Notes under the pieces: model-generated | The model's input: only the letters and a program-made list of their open reading frames with translations | What the model was told of the DNA's origin: nothing | The model's database searches: none | In this document: positions 1-7,527 of the stretch, piece by piece | How the letters are laid out: each line of letters starts with the position of its first letter | How positions within the stretch are numbered: the stretch's first letter is position 1 | DNA from: a bacterium | GTDB taxonomy: Bacteria > Oederibacteriota > CAKKQC01 | Assembly (NCBI GenBank): GCA_919901855.1 | Contig: CAKKQC010000015.1 | Coordinates: 1-56,504, forward strand | DNA length: 56,504 nucleotides | Direction: 5' to 3' | Program-made: the position numbers and the translations under genes

Positions 1-3
1 GGG

Positions 4-45
4 GTACCATTCCGCCCCGGGCTGAAGCCCGGGGTTCCCTGGTAC
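4..45. repeat. REP-like nested inverted repeat
   Basis: Two nested perfect stems share one axis. The outer stem is GTACCA (4-9) against TGGTAC (40-45). The inner stem is CCCCGGGCT (15-23) against AGCCCGGGG (26-34), with a 2-nt loop. The layout resembles dispersed palindromic elements of high-GC genomes rather than a terminator, because no T-tract follows on either strand. The element lies beyond the 3' end of the LOG gene and may continue outside the window. Confidence 0.5.
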
Positions 46-88
46 GGCTTATGGACGGGCTTCTAAGGCGTCCGCGGACGGACGCACG

Positions 89-114
89 CGAGTGTCGGCG
101 GACGCCGACACTCG
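89..114 (-). terminator. Hairpin just after the LOG gene stop codon
   Basis: A perfect 12-bp stem (CGAGTGTCGGCG at 89-100, CGCCGACACTCG at 103-114) with a GA loop starts three bases after the minus-strand stop codon at 118. No T-run follows, so it is either a 3'-end-stabilising hairpin or a U-less terminator. The structure is directly visible; the function is inferred. Confidence 0.4.
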
Positions 115-117
115 ACG

Positions 118-810
118 CTACGAGCCCCCGGCTTTCGCCTTCGCGTCGTCGGCCGCCTTGACCGCCCGGTACCAGTTCTTGAGTTCCCGGACCACCTCGT
201 CGGGATCGTCGCGCACGTGGAAGAGCGAGAGGTCCTCGGCGTCGATCATGTGCTGGTCCACGACCGTGTCGCGGACCCAGGTCAGGAGGCCCTTCCAGTA
301 AACGCTGTTGACGAGGAAGACCGGGAACGGCTTGATCTTCTTGGTCTGGATCAGCGTGAGCGCCTCGAAGAACTCGTCGAGCGTCCCGTACCCGCCGGGG
401 CAGCAGATGAAGGCTACCGCGTACTTCACGAACATCATCTTGCGGACGAAGAAGTACCGGAAGTACATGTTCGTCTGCGAGTACGGGTTCGGCTTCTGCT
501 CGTGCGGTAGCTTGATGTTCAGGCCCAGCGACCGGCCGCCCGCCTCCGCGGCCCCCCGGTTGGCGGCCTCCATGATGCCGGGCCCGCCGCCCGTGATCAC
601 GGCGAAGCCCTGCTCGACGCACTTGCGGCCCAGCGCCCTGGCGAGCTCGTAGTTGGGGTCGTCCGGACGGGTGCGCGCGCTGCCGAAGATCGACACCGCC
701 GGCCCGACGCCGCCCAGCGTCTCGAAACCGTCGGCGAACTCGGCCATGATCCGCCACATGCGCCAGGAGTCTTCGGACTCGCCGGTATTGAGCAGCAGGT
801 GGTCGTTCAT
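118..810 (-). CDS. LOG family (TIGR00730) cytokinin riboside 5'-monophosphate phosphoribohydrolase-like protein
   Basis: This 230-residue protein has the LOG family signature: GGGPGIMEA at residues 74-82 and PGGYGTLDE at 138-146, where the conserved Glu and Arg/Lys of the active site lie. Family members cleave the N-glycosidic bond of nucleoside 5'-monophosphates such as AMP, releasing base and ribose 5-phosphate. Bacterial members are often mislabelled lysine decarboxylases. The protein is about 30 residues longer at the N-terminus than minimal LOG proteins, as in other TIGR00730 members. The ATG at 810 faces a divergent ATPase gene. A GGAGG lies about 15 nt upstream, too far to be a convincing ribosome binding site. 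The physiological substrate cannot be told from sequence. Confidence 0.88.
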   Translation of the reverse strand: MNDHLLLNTGESEDSWRMWRIMAEFADGFETLGGVGPAVSIFGSARTRPDDPNYELARALGRKCVEQGFAVITGGGPGIMEAANRGAAEAGGRSLGLNIKLPHEQKPNPYSQTNMYFRYFFVRKMMFVKYAVAFICCPGGYGTLDEFFEALTLIQTKKIKPFPVFLVNSVYWKGLLTWVRDTVVDQHMIDAEDLSLFHVRDDPDEVVRELKNWYRAVKAADDAKAKAGGS

Positions 811-847
811 GGTCTTGAGGCCTATCCTCCCCCGGCCTTGTCGGCCC

Positions 848-901
848 TGTCAAACAAGCCGATTGTTCAGCTTGACACCCGGGAAAAACGGATGCTAACG
901 T
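848..901. promoter_or_regulatory. Divergent promoter region between LOG and the MalK-type ATPase
   Basis: On the plus strand a perfect -35 TTGACA (872-877) is followed after 18 nt by TAACGT (896-901) with an extended -10 TG (893-894). On the minus strand another TTGACA reads 853-848 toward the LOG gene, without an obvious -10. The two -35 boxes therefore diverge within 30 bp. The plus-strand TSS expected near 908 lies after the ATG at 904, which supports the ATG at 919 as the start of the ATPase. Confidence 0.55.
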
Positions 902-918
902 GAATGCCTGTAACCATC

Positions 919-2025
919 ATGGCGAAAGTAAGCTTCAAGAACGTTCGCAAGGTCTACCCGGGCACCGGAGAGGTTGTCAGCAACGTCACCCTCGAGGTGC
1001 AGGACAAGGAGTTCGTCGTGCTCCTGGGGCCGTCCGGATGCGGGAAGACCACGACCCTGCGCATGGTGGCGGGGCTCGAGGAGATCACGGACGGCGAGAT
1101 CTCGATCGACGACCGGAAAGTCAACGACGTCCCGCCCAAGGACCGCGACATCGCCATGGTGTTCCAGAACTACGCCCTCTACCCGCACATGAGCGTCTAC
1201 GACAATATGGCGTTCGGGCTCAAGCTCCGGAAATACCCGAAGGATGAGATCGACCAGCGGGTCCGCGAGGCCGCGGACATCCTCGGGCTGACGGACCTCC
1301 TGGACCGCAAGCCCAAGGCGCTTTCCGGCGGCGAGCGCCAGCGGGTGGCCCTTGGCCGCGCGATCGTGCGCAAGCCCAAGGTCTTCCTCTTCGACGAGCC
1401 GCTCTCGAACCTCGACGCCAAGCTCCGCGTGCAGACGCGGGCGGAGATCAGCAAGCTCCACCACCGGCTTCAGGCGACCATCGTCTACGTCACGCACGAC
1501 CAGGTGGAGGCCATGACGATGGGCGACCGGATCGTCGTCATGCACAAGGGCCGGGTCCAGCAGGTGGCGAATCCGCAGGAGCTTTACGGCCAGCCGGTCA
1601 ACCGGTTCGTCGCCGGTTTCATCGGGTCGCCGCCCATGAACTTCGTCGAAGGTGACATCGAGTCCCGCAAGGGCGGCCTCTTCTTCACCACGGGCGAGGG
1701 GCTCCAGGTCCGGCTCATCGACGACCACCTCGAACGGATGAAACCTTACGAGGGCAAGTCGGTACACATGGGAGTCCGGCCCGAGAACCTGCACGACAAG
1801 CTCTACGCGAGCAACGCGACGCCGGACAACACGGTTACGGGGCGTGTGGAAGTCGTCCAGCCGCTCGGGTCCATGACCGAGGTCTACGTCACCGTCGGAC
1901 GCACCCCGCTCATCGCGCAGGTGGCAGCGACGGACCAGGTAGAGGTCAACCAGGACATCGACATCGTGTTCGACATGAGCAAGGCGCACTTCTTCGATCC
2001 GCAGACTGAAGTCGCCATCGTCTGA
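919..2025 (+). CDS. ABC transporter ATPase, MalK/UgpC/MsmX type
   Basis: The 368-residue protein carries Walker A GPSGCGKT (37-44), signature LSGGE (135-139), Walker B VFLFDE (155-160) and the switch histidine in VTHD (His193). A C-terminal MalK-type regulatory (TOBE/OB) domain follows, containing MGVRPENL. This architecture energises CUT1 carbohydrate importers, usually as a homodimer. No permease or binding-protein gene of that class is adjacent, so it looks like an orphan multitask ATPase of the MsmX kind. An in-frame ATG at 904 also exists, but the promoter geometry and the typical MAKVSFKNV N-terminus favour 919. LptD follows after 7 bp, possibly only by read-through. Confidence 0.93.
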   Translation: MAKVSFKNVRKVYPGTGEVVSNVTLEVQDKEFVVLLGPSGCGKTTTLRMVAGLEEITDGEISIDDRKVNDVPPKDRDIAMVFQNYALYPHMSVYDNMAFGLKLRKYPKDEIDQRVREAADILGLTDLLDRKPKALSGGERQRVALGRAIVRKPKVFLFDEPLSNLDAKLRVQTRAEISKLHHRLQATIVYVTHDQVEAMTMGDRIVVMHKGRVQQVANPQELYGQPVNRFVAGFIGSPPMNFVEGDIESRKGGLFFTTGEGLQVRLIDDHLERMKPYEGKSVHMGVRPENLHDKLYASNATPDNTVTGRVEVVQPLGSMTEVYVTVGRTPLIAQVAATDQVEVNQDIDIVFDMSKAHFFDPQTEVAIV

Positions 2026-2032
2026 TCCGCTC

Positions 2033-4273
2033 GTGTCCAGGCCCGCCGCAGACCGGCGGCCGCTTCCCCCGGCACCCCGAGTTCCCGCCCCCGTTCGCCT
2101 GGTCCCCGGCCTCGCCGTCGCCGCCTCCCTGCTCGCCGCGGTCGCGACGGCAGGTTCCGTCCAGCCTCGGGACACCGGCGGCCCGCGAACTGCCGACGGC
2201 GCCGCGCCGTCCTCGACGGTCGCCGCCGGCGCCCGCGCCTCCGCCATCGAGCTCGAGCGCGCCGACCGGGTCGAGTACTTCGAGCGCGAACGGCGCGTGG
2301 ACCTCACGGGCAACGTCAAGGTTCGCTTCGAGACCAACGTCATCCAGGCCGACTCGATCAGTGTGGACCTCGACCGGGAGCAGATCACGGCCTCCGGCCA
2401 CCTCGTCTGGGAGAGCGCGGACCTGCACGCCACCGGCTCCCGGATGACCTTCGACATGAAGCGCAAGACAGGCGCCGTCGACGACGTCACGCTCCTCACC
2501 GGGCCCTGGATCTGCCGCGGCGACCGCGTCGAGCAGCCCGAGGAGAACACGGTCATCGTGGCGCCCGGCGTGCTGAGCACGTGCGTCGCGCCGCGCCCGC
2601 ACTACTCGATCCGCTGCCGCCACGTTCAGATCCGGCTCAACCGGGACCTGACCGCCCGCTCGGTCACCGTGCTCGCCGGCACGACGCCGATCTTCTGGCT
2701 GCCCGTCCTCGCCACACCGCTGCGCGAATTCCGCCTGCCGTTCGAGGCCCAGGTCGGCCACACCCGGGAACTCGGCGCGTACGCGCGAACCGCCCCCGCC
2801 TACTCGTTCACCCGGCGGGCTCCCGGGCAGGCGCATCTCGACTACTTCGCCCGGACGGGCTGGGGTTTGGGAATCACGCAGGAGCTCCTGGACGCGAAAG
2901 GGCGCCGGGCGGCGCGCGTGCACGCGTACCGGATCCGCGAACGCGTCCCCTCGCGCGTCTCCGTGCCGAGCACTCGCGGGGAGGTCTTCGTCGAGGGCTC
3001 GCGACCCTTCGGATCGAAGACGCGGGTCGCCGCCGCCGTCGACATGGTGAGCGATCCGCATTTCCGGGAGCAGTACGGAAACCAGCGCCTCGGCCTCCCG
3101 ACCACCGCGGGCGAGCGGCGCGCGCACGTCCTGGTCTCGCAGGAGCTGCCGGGGGCCAGTCTCGGACTCACCGTCGAGCGCGTGGATACCCTGCACCTCA
3201 CGAGTGCCGAGGCCGTCGAGGGCCGGTACGCCCTCTCCCAGATCCACGCGCCGCAGATCACGCTGAACAGCCGGTCCCTGCCCCTCGCCGACTGGCTCAG
3301 CCTGTCGGCCCGGGGCCAAGCCGACCACGGGTACACGTGGCAGAACGGCTGGTATGTGAATTCCACCTCCCTGACGCCGGCGCTGTCGGCGTTCGGCCGC
3401 CTCCGCGGGGTGGGTGCCGCGGCGATGACCACCCGGCTGACCACCACGGCCCGGGACCGCGGCGACCGCGTGCTCCGGGAGGACGGCACGCTGGCCGAGG
3501 ACCGGAACCGGGGAGTCGGGTACCGGGCCGAGAACGCCACCTCGCTGCGCCGCGGCCTGGCGCCCGGGCTCGACCTCGACCTCGCGCACACGATCGTCAA
3601 GCGGCTCAACAAGGTCGGGTACGACCCCTTCCGCTACCACGGGCTCGATGTCCATTCGGCGGGCGCCGGCCTCGCCCAGCGATTCGGCCGGGCGGGCACG
3701 CTCGGTACGTCCCTCAGTTACGACCTGCGCAACAAGCAGGACCCCTCGCGGCGTCGCTGGTCGCCGCTCACGGGCACGCTCGGACTGACGCCCGTGCGCT
3801 TCGTCTCCCTTTCCGCCGAGACCGGCTACGACCTCTGGTGGCGCCGGATTCGGAGCGCCTCCGGCTCCCTGCTGCTGGGAATGGAGGCCGGCGGGCCGTT
3901 CATCCGGTTCCAGCCCCGGTACACGGACAACCGGCTCGAGCTGCCGGCGGCGACGACGACGTCCCAGGACTACCGGTTGGCCCGTTTCGTGTACGGAGCG
4001 AGCTTCCAGGACGACTTCCAGTACCGGAACATCTTCGTCGTGGACGCCGACGCCTCCTTTCCCATCGCGCCCGGAATCACGGTCGGGGCTTTCGGCCAGT
4101 GGGACGCGGCCGCCCGGCGCGTGCACTGGTACACGATCTCGGTCACGCGCAATCTGCACTGCTGGGAGCTCGTGGGCACCTTCCAGCGCTACGTATCCGG
4201 CGAGTACCGGTTCAACGCGAGCGTCGGGCTAATCGCCTTCCCGGTCGAGCGCGTGCCGCTGATCGGGCTCTAG
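2033..4273 (+). CDS. lptD: LPS-assembly protein LptD (OstA/Imp family)
   Basis: This 746-residue protein has a hydrophobic signal segment near residues 21-42 and then an OstA/LptA-like beta-jellyroll. In it, transmembrane-free repeats such as VDLTGNVKVRFE and ADSISVDLDREQITASGHL are typical of the domain. A long predicted outer-membrane beta-barrel rich in alternating aromatic/polar strands follows. With LptE, LptD inserts lipopolysaccharide into the outer leaflet, so it is evidence of an LPS-bearing diderm. Its length is near that of the E. coli protein (about 780). It starts with GTG 7 bp after the ATPase stop and lacks a clear ribosome binding site; the RdgB-like gene follows after 9 bp. 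Disulfide cysteines are sparse: ICRGD, STCVAP and SIRCRH in the N-terminal part. Confidence 0.82.
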   Translation: MSRPAADRRPLPPAPRVPAPVRLVPGLAVAASLLAAVATAGSVQPRDTGGPRTADGAAPSSTVAAGARASAIELERADRVEYFERERRVDLTGNVKVRFETNVIQADSISVDLDREQITASGHLVWESADLHATGSRMTFDMKRKTGAVDDVTLLTGPWICRGDRVEQPEENTVIVAPGVLSTCVAPRPHYSIRCRHVQIRLNRDLTARSVTVLAGTTPIFWLPVLATPLREFRLPFEAQVGHTRELGAYARTAPAYSFTRRAPGQAHLDYFARTGWGLGITQELLDAKGRRAARVHAYRIRERVPSRVSVPSTRGEVFVEGSRPFGSKTRVAAAVDMVSDPHFREQYGNQRLGLPTTAGERRAHVLVSQELPGASLGLTVERVDTLHLTSAEAVEGRYALSQIHAPQITLNSRSLPLADWLSLSARGQADHGYTWQNGWYVNSTSLTPALSAFGRLRGVGAAAMTTRLTTTARDRGDRVLREDGTLAEDRNRGVGYRAENATSLRRGLAPGLDLDLAHTIVKRLNKVGYDPFRYHGLDVHSAGAGLAQRFGRAGTLGTSLSYDLRNKQDPSRRRWSPLTGTLGLTPVRFVSLSAETGYDLWWRRIRSASGSLLLGMEAGGPFIRFQPRYTDNRLELPAATTTSQDYRLARFVYGASFQDDFQYRNIFVVDADASFPIAPGITVGAFGQWDAAARRVHWYTISVTRNLHCWELVGTFQRYVSGEYRFNASVGLIAFPVERVPLIGL

Positions 4274-4282
4274 AGGCGCGGG

Positions 4283-4879
4283 ATGAAGGCCCTGCTGGCG
4301 ACCCGGAACAAGGCCAAGCTCGCGGAGCTCGGAGGCCTCTTCGCCGGGGGCGGGCTGGAACTGGCGCTTCCGGAGGACGCCGGGGTCGCCATGCCGGACG
4401 TGGAGGAGACCGGCGCCACGTTCCTCGAGAACGCGCTGCTCAAGGCCCGGGCCCTGGCCGCGGCCGCGGGGGGATGGGCTCTCGCGGACGATTCGGGCCT
4501 CGAGGTCGACGCCCTGGGCGGCGCGCCCGGAGTGCGTTCCGCGCGGTACGCGGGGCCGGGCGCGACCGACGCAGACAACGTCGCCCGTCTGCTCGAGGCG
4601 CTGGGCGATCGCTCCGACCGCAGCGCGCGGTTCCGGTGCGTGCTCGCGCTCGCGGGGCCCGACGGCGCGACGCTCACGGCGACGGGCACGCTCGAGGGCG
4701 AGATCGCGCGCGCGCCGGCGGGCACCTTTGGCTTCGGGTACGACCCCGTCTTCCTCCTCCCCGACCGCGGCCTCACCGTCGCCCAGCTCCCCTTCGCCGA
4801 GAAGCAGCGGATCAGCCACCGCGCCCGCGCCGCCGCCGCCCTGCTCGAGATCTTGCCCCGCCTGACCGACCCCCGATAG
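4283..4879 (+). CDS. rdgB: RdgB/HAM1 family XTP/dITP pyrophosphatase
   Basis: The 198-residue protein matches the whole family length. The N-terminal TRNKAKLAEL (7-16) is the substrate-binding loop. ADDSGLEVDALGG (68-80) contains the metal-binding acidic pair, and FGYDPVFLLP sits in the C-terminal third. The enzyme hydrolyses non-canonical purine nucleoside triphosphates (XTP, dITP, ITP) to monophosphate and PPi, keeping deaminated purines out of DNA and RNA. It is cytoplasmic. The start ATG at 4283 lies 9 bp after the LptD stop, so the two are probably co-transcribed. It converges with the NUDIX gene across a 45-bp gap that shows no clear terminator. Confidence 0.93.
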   Translation: MKALLATRNKAKLAELGGLFAGGGLELALPEDAGVAMPDVEETGATFLENALLKARALAAAAGGWALADDSGLEVDALGGAPGVRSARYAGPGATDADNVARLLEALGDRSDRSARFRCVLALAGPDGATLTATGTLEGEIARAPAGTFGFGYDPVFLLPDRGLTVAQLPFAEKQRISHRARAAAALLEILPRLTDPR

Positions 4880-4924
4880 CGCCCGCGCCCGGGACCGGCG
4901 AGGCCACTGCACCCGGACTGAACG

Positions 4925-5383
4925 TCAGCGCGTGGCGAGGGAGAGGAGGGCGCGGTCGATCAACGCCATCCCGGCGGGCTCTTCTCCGGGCGCGCACCAC
5001 GCCACGCCGCCGATCTCGGCGGTCAGCGCGAAGGGGACCTCCCGGTCGACGGTTCCCGCGAAGACGGCGCAGCACTCGGAGCGTCCCGTCCCCATCCCGG
5101 GGGCGAACCAGATCGCCCACCCGCGGAGGGAGAGCGGCCCCGGCGTCTGGCCCGATTCCTCGAGGGTCTCGCGGCGGGCGCAGGCCTCGGGGGTCTCAAC
5201 CGGCTCGATGCCGCCCCCGGGCAGTTCCCACGAACCCCGCCCCCGGTCCAGCACGAGCAGGACGCGGTCGCCGTGACGGACGACGGCGACGGTGCCGGTC
5301 ACGCGGACGTTCGGCGGCGGGCCGTCGGCGGGAGCCAGGAAGGCCACGAGGCGGGCGCCGTCGGGCTGCCGGACGATGGCCAC
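4925..5383 (-). CDS. NUDIX hydrolase
   Basis: The 152-residue protein has a complete Nudix box at residues 57-79: G, five residues, E63, seven residues, R71-E72, then E75-E76 and G78. All catalytic and metal-binding acidic positions are present. The usual hydrophobic positions are Thr73 and Gln79, a mild deviation. The domain cleaves nucleoside diphosphates linked to another moiety X; the substrate is unknown. The start is a GTG at 5383, 13 bp downstream of the O-antigen-ligase-like gene on the same strand, which suggests translational coupling or at least a shared transcript. Confidence 0.88.
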   Translation of the reverse strand: MAIVRQPDGARLVAFLAPADGPPPNVRVTGTVAVVRHGDRVLLVLDRGRGSWELPGGGIEPVETPEACARRETLEESGQTPGPLSLRGWAIWFAPGMGTGRSECCAVFAGTVDREVPFALTAEIGGVAWCAPGEEPAGMALIDRALLSLATR

Positions 5384-5396
5384 AACCCGGGGCCGG

Positions 5397-7502
5397 CTAG
5401 AAGGTGCGGAGGTCGCTGGACGGCACGGGCGCGGGCCGGGGGGCGGAGTCGCCGGCCTTCGCCGCGACCCGCGCGACGTCCCGGTCGAGGTCCGGCCGGA
5501 ACGCCGCGCCGTTGAGCACGTTCGGCAGGAGCGGGACGGCGGCCCGGAGCTCGCGCAAGGCCTCCGTCGTGCGTTCGAGCTGCTCGAGCACGAGTCCGCG
5601 GGTCCAGTGGTAGAGCGGGTGCCGGGGCGTCATCGCGACCGCCCGGTCGGCCAGGTCCAAGGCCTCCGCCAGGTTCCGGCCCCGCTGGGCGTACCAGTAC
5701 GCGAGGTTGGCGAGATGGTCCCCCTGCTCCGGGTAGATCCGCGCCGCCAGCTCGCCCTCGCGCGCCGCCGCCGCCAGCTTGCCCTTGCGCTCGTAGAGCA
5801 TCGCGAGACGCGCGTAGAGCAGCTCGTCGTGGAGCCCGAGTCGAAGCGCCTCGTCGAATTCCACGAGGGCGCGGTCCCACGTGTGCCCCGTCCAGTCGAA
5901 GGTCGCCGCGTTCCAGCAGGCCAGCCCGAACTGGTAGTGCACGATCGCGTCATGGGGCCGGGACGCGAGGCTCTGCTCGAAGGCGTCCATCGCCCGCTCG
6001 TAGAACCCCGAGCCCAGGAACGAATCTCCCGCCGACTGCGCGCGGTCCGCGCGAATCGCCGGCCACGCCAGCCACCCGATCCAGACCGCCGCCACCGCGG
6101 CCGCGACGACCGGGAGGAGCCGCCCGGCGGCGGCGGGGAGCTTCCAGGACGGACGCCACCACCGGGAGGAGGCCCGTTCGGCGAGGAGTCCCGCGAAGAG
6201 CCAGAAGACCGCGGCCGCCGGAATCACGCGGAACGGGAAGTTGAACGCCGCATCCACGGCAAGGACCACGCAGCCCCCGAGCAGGCCGCCCGCGCACGCC
6301 CGGTCCTGAGCCGTCCCTGCCACCTCCACCGCCCGCCACCCCACCTTCCCCACGACCGCGAACAGCCACAGCATAAGGCCCAGCCCCACGACTCCGACCT
6401 CGGCGGCCCACTGCACGTAGTCGTTGTGGGCCCGCTGTTCCTTCGGGGGGAAGAAGAAACCCTTCTTCGCGTAGGCCGGCCGGAACGTCGCCTGCGCGAG
6501 CGGGAACCGGCTCCCGAACTGCTCCGGCCCGGCTCCCAGCACCGGCGACGAGCGCACGATCAGCCCCGCCGCGCGCCAGAGTACGAGCCGGTGCTGGACC
6601 GTCCACCCCTTCATGTTGAACATGTCCCGGACCCGGTCTTTCAGCGGGAGCGCGTTCCGCCCGAATACCGTCGAACTGGAGATCGTGAGAACGACGGCGA
6701 CGGCGAAGCCGCCCAGGGCCATCAGCCACGTGCGGTTCCGCGCCACGAGGGCCCGGGCTTCGGAACCGCCCCGCGCGAGGGCGACCGCGAGCACGGCCAG
6801 CCCCGCCGCGCTACCGAGCCACGCGCTCCGCGTCTGCGCGAATACGAGCGCCAGGAACTCGACGAGCACGAGCAGGCCCAGGAGATCCTTGCGTTCCTCG
6901 TCCTCTTCCGCGACCAGGAGGGCCACGCCCAGGACGAAGAGCGGCGCGAGGAACTCGGCGAAGAACACGGGGTTGCCGATCGTCCCGAAGCACCGGGAGC
7001 CCCACGACGACGCCCACGGCAGGATGTCGATGCCCGCGTACTGGAGGATGCCGTAGACGGCCTCGAGCCCGCCGGCCAGCAGGAGCGCGCCCGCGACCCG
7101 CGGCCGGGCCGCCGGATCCGGAAGGGACGCCGCGAAAAGCACGAGCCCGCCCCACGCGAGCACCAGGCCAGCCGACTCCCAAGCGAGGCCGGGATTGGCC
7201 GAGAGGGCCCCGGAGGCGACCAGCACCCCGAGGACGCCGAGGAACGGCGCTACCAGCGGGGTGGCCTTGAGCGCCACCCCCCCTCGCCCGGGGGCGGCGC
7301 TCACGAGCACCCACCAGCCCAGGATCACGAGGCCCTCGACCCAGAGCCGCTTCGGCAGGTCCACGACGTTGCCGAGGAACCCGGGCGCGACGACGAGGGC
7401 GACGCCAAGGGCCAGCCCCTGGAGGATCCGGACCCCCGCCTCGTCCAGGAGGGCGAACCACCGGGAACCCGCCGGACCCGCCGGCACGGATGTGTCGCTC
7501 AT
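5397..7502 (-). CDS. O-antigen ligase/polymerase (Wzy/WaaL-like) membrane protein with C-terminal TPR region
   Basis: About ten hydrophobic segments occupy residues 1-430. They include the family-typical GNPVFFAEFLAPL stretch and a large periplasmic loop with AHNDYVQWAAEVG, characteristic of the Wzy_C domain. The last 200 residues form TPR-like helices (for example DAFEQSLASRPHDAIVHYQFGLACW). Such proteins transfer or polymerise undecaprenyl-linked glycans in the periplasm: O-antigen ligases, or oligosaccharyltransferases acting on proteins. Which reaction applies here is unknown. The ATG at 7502 is preceded by TACAGT with exactly six intervening bases and no ribosome binding site, which is compatible with a leaderless mRNA. 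A second, diverged paralogue lies at 27545-29551. Confidence 0.8.
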   Translation of the reverse strand: MSDTSVPAGPAGSRWFALLDEAGVRILQGLALGVALVVAPGFLGNVVDLPKRLWVEGLVILGWWVLVSAAPGRGGVALKATPLVAPFLGVLGVLVASGALSANPGLAWESAGLVLAWGGLVLFAASLPDPAARPRVAGALLLAGGLEAVYGILQYAGIDILPWASSWGSRCFGTIGNPVFFAEFLAPLFVLGVALLVAEEDEERKDLLGLLVLVEFLALVFAQTRSAWLGSAAGLAVLAVALARGGSEARALVARNRTWLMALGGFAVAVVLTISSSTVFGRNALPLKDRVRDMFNMKGWTVQHRLVLWRAAGLIVRSSPVLGAGPEQFGSRFPLAQATFRPAYAKKGFFFPPKEQRAHNDYVQWAAEVGVVGLGLMLWLFAVVGKVGWRAVEVAGTAQDRACAGGLLGGCVVLAVDAAFNFPFRVIPAAAVFWLFAGLLAERASSRWWRPSWKLPAAAGRLLPVVAAAVAAVWIGWLAWPAIRADRAQSAGDSFLGSGFYERAMDAFEQSLASRPHDAIVHYQFGLACWNAATFDWTGHTWDRALVEFDEALRLGLHDELLYARLAMLYERKGKLAAAAREGELAARIYPEQGDHLANLAYWYAQRGRNLAEALDLADRAVAMTPRHPLYHWTRGLVLEQLERTTEALRELRAAVPLLPNVLNGAAFRPDLDRDVARVAAKAGDSAPRPAPVPSSDLRTF

Positions 7503-7508
7503 GCCCCT

Positions 7509-7514
7509 ACTGTA
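7509..7514 (-). promoter_or_regulatory. Candidate -10 box six nt before the ligase start
   Basis: TACAGT on the minus strand is separated by AGGGGC from the ATG at 7502, so a TSS at the normal distance would fall on the start codon. No convincing -35 is seen. Confidence 0.35.
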
Positions 7515-7527
7515 CCGGATTCGGACG

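Noticed and set aside
895-4159. Very long antisense open frames opposite the ATPase and lptD genes (561 and 737 codons).
   Set aside because: High GC leaves opposite-strand frames open. The predicted proteins are Arg/Gly/Asp-rich without family motifs, while the plus-strand genes carry complete domain signatures.
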